Source: Humulus lupulus
Taxonomy: Eukaryota > Streptophyta > Magnoliopsida > Rosales > Cannabaceae
Assembly (NCBI RefSeq): GCF_963169125.1
Contig: NC_084795.1
Span: 144,497,766-144,561,765, forward strand
Direction of reading: 5' to 3'
DNA: 64,000 nucleotides
The notes beneath the pieces are model-generated. The model did not search any database. It saw only the letters and a list, made by a program, of their open reading frames with translations, and was not told the origin of the DNA. The position numbers and the translations under genes were made by a program. Within the stretch, counting starts at the first letter, position 1, and each line of letters opens with the position of its first letter. This document shows positions 57,482-64,000 of the stretch, in pieces.

Positions 57482-59469
57482 GTTGGGATTAAATGATCAA
57501 ATCAGAGGTGCGCAGTGGAATATATGGATCCATTTTAATAAATATTGATACCAGACAGGATCATACACATATATAAATATTAAACAACATACAAACAAAT
57601 CGTGGATTACCTCTTGTAGCCTGTCAAGTGTCCTTAAGTCTTTCTTTATAAATCAACGATCTTCCTATCTAGTGTTCTGAGATCTCACACCCTGTTCTGC
57701 TAGACCAATCCTCAAACACACAAGGACATGTGTGGGCACGTAGGATTCAATAGGTTGATTTATGTGACTCCCTATATGTACTTAACACATGAGATCTAGA
57801 GAGTTATGATAGAGATAAGGTTTAGAATAGTTTTAAGGTTTAGGTAAACTATCGATTTTGAGAGAGAGTCTATATTTTTATTTCTCAAAATAATAACGAA
57901 GCCTATTTCAGAAAGTCACGTACTATCAGACTTTATAAAGATATTTAATCTAATTAAAGAATCTTTATTTAATTAAAATATAATTCAAATTAAAACTCAT
58001 TAGATATTTATATATAATTTTTTATTTAAATCTTCTTCAAAAAGAATAATTGAATAATTCATTAAAAAAAATTATTTGAAATTCAAAATTCAAATCCCAG
58101 TGATTAAATCCCTATTATAGGCGCCACACACTATAGAATACAGTGTGTGTCGCCCAAGCCAGTATCAGGTTTCCTGTTTTCTCATTTATTTGTTTAATGA
58201 ATCTTTAAGACTATATTTATCCCAACATAAATATTAGTTAATTCAAAATTAACTTTATCTTAAAATATAAGTTTTAAATTAAATAAATAAATATCATATT
58301 ATAAATAATATATTTATTACTCTCTCTCTCTCTCTCTCTTAATATTAATCCAAAGAAGATTAATATTAATTTTAACCAATAGTTTTTTCAAATAAACACT
58401 ATATAGTTAAGAAATTAATTAATTCACTAATAAATTACCCGTAATTATCACATAATTATATCCTTGCCCTGGAGAATTAATTCCTTTGCAATTTAGTCAT
58501 TTCTCTTTACAAATATTTCTTTTGACATCCTTACCCTTGATAGTGTAGGACAGAGGTGATCTTGGGACCATGGACCTGTAAAGTTATTCATCTAATAAAC
58601 TTTTTTATTAATTCCATCATTACTCCACTATAAATATGGAATTGCACTCTAAGTATTTAAAGAATTATATTTACATAGTTTTCTCTAGTATTCAATTGAT
58701 ACAATTAATATGCATAGTTCTGTCCTCCATTATTGGTTCATTAATTAGAGTTGATCAAAATTATCGTTTTACCCTTCTAATTACGTCTTGATCCTTAAGT
58801 ACAATTAATTCACTAGCAAATAATTAATCTATAATCTTATTATAGATTTGATCTCAATAAATATTCAGTTCTAGAATTAACCCTTAAGGGTTAATTCATG
58901 TTCCCAAGAATCCATGATATTGAATCTCCAAAACAAAACTCATTAGCCTCATTATTCTAAGAGAAATTAACGAGTGAATTATAAGATTCAATAAACATAA
59001 ACAGGAGTTCATGAATACTCATGATTTAGAGTTATCTACAAATGATCATATATTATGATAAGAATTAAATCTTTACGTCAAACAACAAGTTTCTAAAGAT
59101 AATTAATTCTCCTCGGTCATGCCATATATAAACTCTTATATACATCATCTTTACTAAGATGTCTATCCACATCAGTAATCTGAATATAGATTACTTGCAT
59201 CTCTTATGTTTAGTAAACCGTACTAGTAAACATTCATTAAAGATTCCTTATTTTAATATGTTACTGACTATTTTATTCCTTATATATGATCTCAATTCTC
59301 TCGTACTAATACAAGATCATATTCTTATGAATGAATACGAATTTTTCGTGATATTATTATATAACTAATTCAAACAATAATTATAACATTCAAATATATA
59401 TTAATAATTTTACTTTTATTTAAAACCAATAATATGTCTTTACATGCTTTTAGGGCATTAATCCTAACA
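57482..59469 (-). repeat. 3' LTR of copia C
   Basis: 1988 bp; in element orientation starts TGTTAGGATTAATGCCC right after the tract GGGTAAGTGGGATAT and ends AATCCCAACA. A (CT)n microsatellite lies at 58321-58340. Confidence 0.88.
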
Positions 59470-59484
59470 ATATCCCACTTACCC

Positions 59485-60760
59485 TCAAAGCAAGTGAGAC
59501 ATATCCCTTAATCTCATATTGCGCATGTGACCCATGAATGACTTTGGAGGAAGTTTCTTGGTAAACGGGCCAGTTAGGTTCTGTTCCGACACTGTCTTCA
59601 TAACAGTCACATCGCCTCAATGTACAATCTTTCTTACCAAGTGGTATTTCATTTCTATATGCTTCTCTCTCTTGTCATAGTAAATGATTAGTGGCTTATT
59701 CATATTTGGAACAATTTCTAGATTAGTGTAGAACTTCCTCAACCAAACTACCTCCTTAGAAACTTCACAATCCGCTATGTATTCATCTTTCATGGTTGAT
59801 TCAACTATGTTCGATTGTTTAATGCTTGTTCAGACAACAGCTCCTCCACCAAGAGTGAACACTAACCCGGATGTCGATTTTTGACTGTCATTGTCTGTTT
59901 GGAATTCCAAATTAGTGTATCTAGTAGGGTTTAGCTCACCCACTGAATATAACAGCATATAATCTACCATTCTCATAAGATACTTGAGAATATTCTTTAC
60001 TGCAATTCGATGTTCCAAACAAGGATTTGATTGATAACGACTTACAATCCCAACTGCGTAACATATGTCAGGCCTAGTATAAAACATAGCATACATCAGA
60101 CTCCCAACTGCTAAAGCATAGGGATACTTTCACATATCCTCTTCCCCTTGAGGTGTCTTAGAACATTGTTCCTTGGAGAAAGAAATTCCATGTATGATCG
60201 GTAACTGACATTTCTTGGAATTCTCCATCGAGAATCTTTCAAGCACCTTATCTATATAATTAGCCTTAGAAAGTGCCAAGATCTTGTTCTCCCTATCCCT
60301 TAGAATTTGGATTCCCAAAACATAGCTCGCCTCGCCCAAATCTTTCATTTGGAACTTTTCAGCTAACCACTTCTTCACGTTTGACAATGTCTCTACATTG
60401 TTCCCAGTGATAAAAATGTCATCAACGTAAAGAACTAAGAAAACCACCACTTTTCCTTTGATGTATTTATACACACATGCTTCGTCGATATTCTTTTCAA
60501 AGTCATATGTTTTAATTGTTTCATCAAAAGTGATATAGTAAGATCTAGATGCTTGCTTTAATCCATAAATGGATTTCAGCAACTTGCACACCTTTTGATC
60601 TTCCCCTTTCTTTATGAACCCTTCTGGTTGTACCATATAGATACTTTCATCAAGATAGCCATTCAAAAATGTTGTCCTGACGTCCATTTTCAATATCTCA
60701 TAATCATTGGCAGCCTCTATGGATAAGAGGATATGAATGGATTTGAGCATGGCCATAGGA
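59485..60760 (-). pseudogene. copia C reverse transcriptase and RNase H
   Basis: RT in one 208-codon frame (60756-60130): AMLKSIHILLSIEAANDYEI, MDVRTTFLNGYLDESIYMVQ, KSIYGLKQASRSYYITFDET, intact active site LVLYVDDIFITGNN, EKFQMKDLGEASYVLGIQIL. After a TGA, RNase H: VGSLMYAMFYTRPDICYAVG, KSTSGLVFTLGGGAVV, then a TGA. The end (about 59485-59825) lacks about 14 codons that include the ANSKEPRSH segment, and has a TGA before GDVTVMK. Natural stop after DMSHLL at 59485-59487. Confidence 0.91.
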
Positions 60761-62160
60761 AAAATGTTTCTTCATAAGCAACACCTTCTCTCTGAGTGTA
60801 ACCTCTAGCTACAAGCCTCACTTGAAAAGTCTATACATTCCCATCCACACCTCTTTTCTTCATGTATATCCACTTACACCCTATGGGCCTTACATCTTCA
60901 GGTGGATCCACAAGTTCCCAGATAAAATAGGAATACATCGATTCCATTTCTTGGTTCATGGCTTCTTTCCATTTCTCCTTTTCAGAATCATTCATTGCCT
61001 TTTTAAAGGTTAATGGATCGTCCTTGTCTGTATAAAAAACAAGGACATGTGCCTTATGTTTGTAGCGAATAGTTTGTCTCAAAGTCCTTCCACTACGACG
61101 CTGCACCATGGTTTCTTCTTCCAGAATCATGGTTTCCTCGCTTTGTCGTTTATCATTTAATGTTGAAGATGATTGTGATGGGATCTTATCAGCTGTGAGT
61201 TCCACCAATACTACCTTGCTCCAAGGTTTATAGTTATTCTTATAGTCATGTTCAAGAAAGATTGCATTTGTGGAAACAAATACCTTTAGATCCTTAGGAC
61301 TATATAAATAACAACCTCTTGTTCCTGGTGCATAGCCAACAAAAATGCACACTTTCAACCATGATTCACACTTTCAACCATGATTCAAGTTTCCCTGATT
61401 TAGGTCTAAGAACATGAGCAGGACAGCTTCGAATGCAGAATTGGTGCAAACTAGGTTTGTTTCCATTCCACGGTTCCACTGGCGTTTTGCTAATGGTCTT
61501 AGATGGGAATACATTCAAAATGTATGTTGTTGTTTGAAGTGTTGATCCCCATAATGAGAGAGGAAGTGAAGAGTAGCTTAACATAGACCTGACCATGTCC
61601 AACACTGTCCTGTTTCTTCTTTCAGAAACACCATTTTGCTGTGGCGTTCCTTATGCTGTGAGTTGGGATAGAATACCATGCTCCAGCAAGAAATCTTTTA
61701 ATTCTAAATCCAAATATTCTCCACTTTGATCAGATCGAAGTGTCTGTAAATTCATACCTAACTGTTTCTCAGCCTCAGCTTTAAATTCTTGAAACTTACC
61801 AAAGGTTTTAGATTTTCTAAGAATTATGTAAGTATGACCACTTCTTGAGTAATCTTCAATAAAAGTGACAAAATACTCATACCCACCTCTTGTACATTGA
61901 TTCACAGACATCGCTGTGTACAAGCTCCAAAGGTTCTTTGGCTCTATTTCATTTCGTTGAGAAAGGACGTTTAATCATTTTTCTTTCTAGACAAGATTCA
62001 CAAACCGGAAGAGTTCCAACACTTAATTCTCTCAAAGGTCCATCTTTTTTTAACCAGTTTATCCTATCTAGACCTATATGACCAAGTCTAAGATGCCAAA
62101 GATATGTGTCATCCTTGTTTGAAACTTTTTTTCTTTTGTTACCTTCCGGTTTTGCTACTT
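60761..62160 (-). pseudogene. copia C integrase and linker to RT
   Basis: Pre-integrase motif YLWHLRLGHIGLDRINWLKK and CESCLERKM (zinc ligands) at about 62000-62115; core GGYEYFVTFIEDYSRSGHTY, TLRSDQSGEYLDLELKDFLL, then after a TAA at about 61651 NGVSERRNRTVLDMVRSMLS (Glu present), EPWNGNKPSLHQFCIRSCPA. The linker KVCIFVGYAPGTRGCYLYSP to ELVDPPEDVRPIGCKWIYMK leads into RT. The WIYMKKRGVDGNV join to RT is shifted near 60830. The DDE residues are still readable. Confidence 0.9.
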
Positions 62161-62199
62161 TAAATAATTCTGAATTATTGAGCGTTAGTCCATTTTAAT

Positions 62200-62400
62200 G
62201 AAAGTGATAAAGTCCAAATATTCAATTTCATGTCTAAAGAAAAAATTAAGAATAATTAAATTATAAATAAAATATTCTAAAGTCATTACATGAAATAAAA
62301 TTCAAAATTAACTAAAAAGAAAAAGAACTAAACATTGTTCAAACAACAATAAAGTTTTCTTTTAATAAAACTAAAGAATTTTAAATAAATTGACTTTCTT
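62200..62400 (-). other. AT-rich gap in copia C where protease and knuckle should be
   Basis: No CCHC or D(S/T)GA motif in any frame between the gag remnant and the pre-integrase domain. Either deleted or replaced. Confidence 0.5.
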
Positions 62401-62899
62401 CAACGCTTTCTTGAACTAGGCACTTTTCCTCTTTTCCTCTTCAACTTTTTGTTTCCATCTGCAAGTTCCTCTTGATCTCTCAAGTGTCTATAAAGAAGAA
62501 CAAATGACAAAAAATATGATTAGTGGTTTCTAAATCAAAGATTTATAACTTTATGTATCATAATCCACTATTAAGCCTAAGGTAAAGGTAAATCATATCT
62601 ACATTTTTTTGTGAATGTGGTCTTGTCTGTAAATCCTCAAAGGCAGCATCCCACAAATCACGAGCATATTAAATGTGTTCAAACTTTTTTCTTAGCTTCT
62701 CTTCCTTGGTACTATGACAGTAAAATCTTGCCATGTGATTTGATCTCATCCAATCAACATATTTCTCATGTACCTCTTTGCTTGCAACCCATGATGGTAC
62801 AGAAGGAGGCCTCTTATCATTATAGATATCCTTAAGATTTTTGGCCAGAAAAATGAAGAAAGTTGAATTTTCCCATCCATCTTCATCATCTTCAGTCAT
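62400..62899 (-). pseudogene. copia C gag remnant
   Basis: Frame 62899-62669 begins MTEDDEDGWENSTFFIFLAK and holds PPSVPSWVASKEVHEKYVDW then MRSNHMARFYCHSTKEEK, aligning by eye with copia B gag (SSKESREMYEHWLTSNNKAK). After the TAA a further piece DLWDAAFEDLQTRPHSQ and, near 62410-62470, a basic run ADGNKKLKRKRGKV remain. No zinc knuckle. The assignment is moderate. Confidence 0.65.
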
Positions 62900-64000
62900 T
62901 TTTACTTTATATGATCATCAATCTTTTTATGCATTACCTGGCATGTTATAGGAAAATCATTTGGTGGCAACATTTTATGATTGAAAATAAAACACAATAA
63001 TATTATCATTTGAAAAAATATCAATGTTTTGGAAAGTAAACATGATGCATGAATGCAACAATTAAAATACATAAATTAACATTTACTTTTCCACGATAAA
63101 ACTACCCAACAAATAAAGTGCCGCCTTAGGGCCAGTCAAGTTAATTTCAGATAGCTTATAAGACAATCTTATCTTTATAATTTAAAAATTAAAATAACTC
63201 TTTATTTTCTCTTTTAAATATAAAGTACCGCTGGTTTTGTCAAGATGAAATTATCCACCGCAAACGCTTAATTACATCTTTGTAAGTCTAACTCTTTATT
63301 TCATAATTTATGACTGAACTTAGAGAGTCCCGCCTGAAGGTCGGTCAAGCCTAAAATACATCACTTCTTCCTATCTTCGTAAGAAGCCAACCTTGGTATT
63401 AATATGTCTAGAAACCTTCCTTAGGGGAACAGAAACAAAGCCGCATCGATGCCCTATTCATATCTCACGGTATTGTACTAATAATGGAGACCATAGGTCA
63501 CATTGAGATGTTCACCTTCTCCCACTTACTATTTTAGATTAAATGTTTTTTATTAAACTAATCAATTAACTGCTAGTCTATTAATAACCCTATGAATGTA
63601 ATTAATTACAAAATTCATAATTATTCAAGAGTGTGTTTCTATAATTAATGTGATCTAAATAATTACCCATTACATTCTTCTAACTTTACTAGAACTCTTT
63701 TTACATAAAGTTGGTTATCTTAAAGGCCTGTAAAATTTATTGCCTTTGATATGAGGTAAGTTTCCAAGTTTTAACTAATTTAATAGTTAGTAGTTTACAT
63801 GCAATTGGTTTCTCTACAAAAATTCATATAAACAAATAGGACAATCCTAGATAATCATGTTTCTAAAAGATGCATGATTAATGAGAAACTGTGTGAGGTT
63901 TCATGAATGGCATGTAATTAACTAATGCATGATCATCAATGAATTTTTTTTTTAATAAATACAATAAATAAATAATAAATGATGAATCGGTTACTAATGG
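62900..64000 (-). other. copia C 5' leader, non-coding
   Basis: AT-rich sequence upstream of gag with scattered GTCAAG-containing repeats (about 63110-63350). No LTR end or primer site is reached before the window edge, so the leader exceeds 1 kb, as in copia B. Confidence 0.55.

Larger units (their letters stand above)
57482..64000 (-). mobile_element. Ty1/copia element C, 5' LTR outside window
   Basis: Minus-strand element: 3' LTR (57482-59469), primer tract, pol (RNase H, RT, integrase in reverse), gag remnant (about 62400-62899) and leader to the window edge. Integrase lies upstream of RT, as in copia. LTR start TGTTAGGATTAATGCCC relates it to copia A and B. Its insertion split the gypsy D RNase H gene. 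The middle of the element lacks a recognisable zinc knuckle and protease. Confidence 0.9.

Noticed and set aside
1..64000. tRNA or rRNA genes and prokaryotic signals
   Set aside because: None seen; the only tRNA-related sequences are primer binding sites next to LTRs.

Overview
The window is nuclear plant DNA, almost certainly from a dicot, and is almost wholly a nest of LTR retrotransposons. The evidence is Ty1/copia and Ty3/gypsy protein domains, TG...CA LTRs, 5-bp target-site duplications (TSDs), initiator-Met tRNA primer sites and GT-AG introns. The species cannot be named from the sequence. No intact host gene, rRNA, tRNA or CRISPR array was seen. The only host-gene trace is one exon-sized piece of a xyloglucan endotransglucosylase/hydrolase (XTH) gene near 4.5 kb.

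Layout. 1-3500: 3' part of a decayed Ty1/copia element (P), then an AT-rich tandem array (3510-3835). 3836-6307: non-element DNA with the XTH exon, a GC-rich hairpin patch and a ~30-bp minisatellite. 6308-14152: Tat-lineage Ty3/gypsy copy 1 (+), cut off at its 5' side inside pol, with a 3' LTR at 13559-14152. 14153-16484: RNase H and LTR of copia A. 16485-38420: copia B (+), broken by a complete chromodomain gypsy element F (20246-33411, minus, 4.1-kb LTRs, TSD GCCAT) and by solo LTR G (35616-37839, TSD ACATA). 38421-57481: gypsy D (+), apparently inserted in the 3' LTR of B. D is itself broken by Tat copy 2 (41509-53176, minus, two 607-bp LTRs), solo LTR E (53918-55845, TSD ACTTG) and copia C (57482 to the window end, minus).

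The most interesting content is a separate multi-exon gene carried antisense to gag-pol in both Tat copies, between pol and the 3' LTR (10069-13330 minus; 42348-45592 plus). The two copies share a TATA-like box, a 5' UTR exon with an intron, and four coding exons with GT/AG boundaries at matching places. One coding exon is 522 nt in both. The predicted ~800-residue protein has an N-terminal domain resembling the Pfam family 'putative gypsy type transposon', a Pro/basic disordered middle and a C-terminal coiled coil. It does not look like a standard retroelement protein.

All element genes here carry stops, frameshifts or deletions, so none looks autonomous. Copy 1 shows at least three CGA-to-TGA stops relative to copy 2, as expected for decay of methylated CpG. 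All identities and divergences are by-eye readings; no alignment or database search was run.
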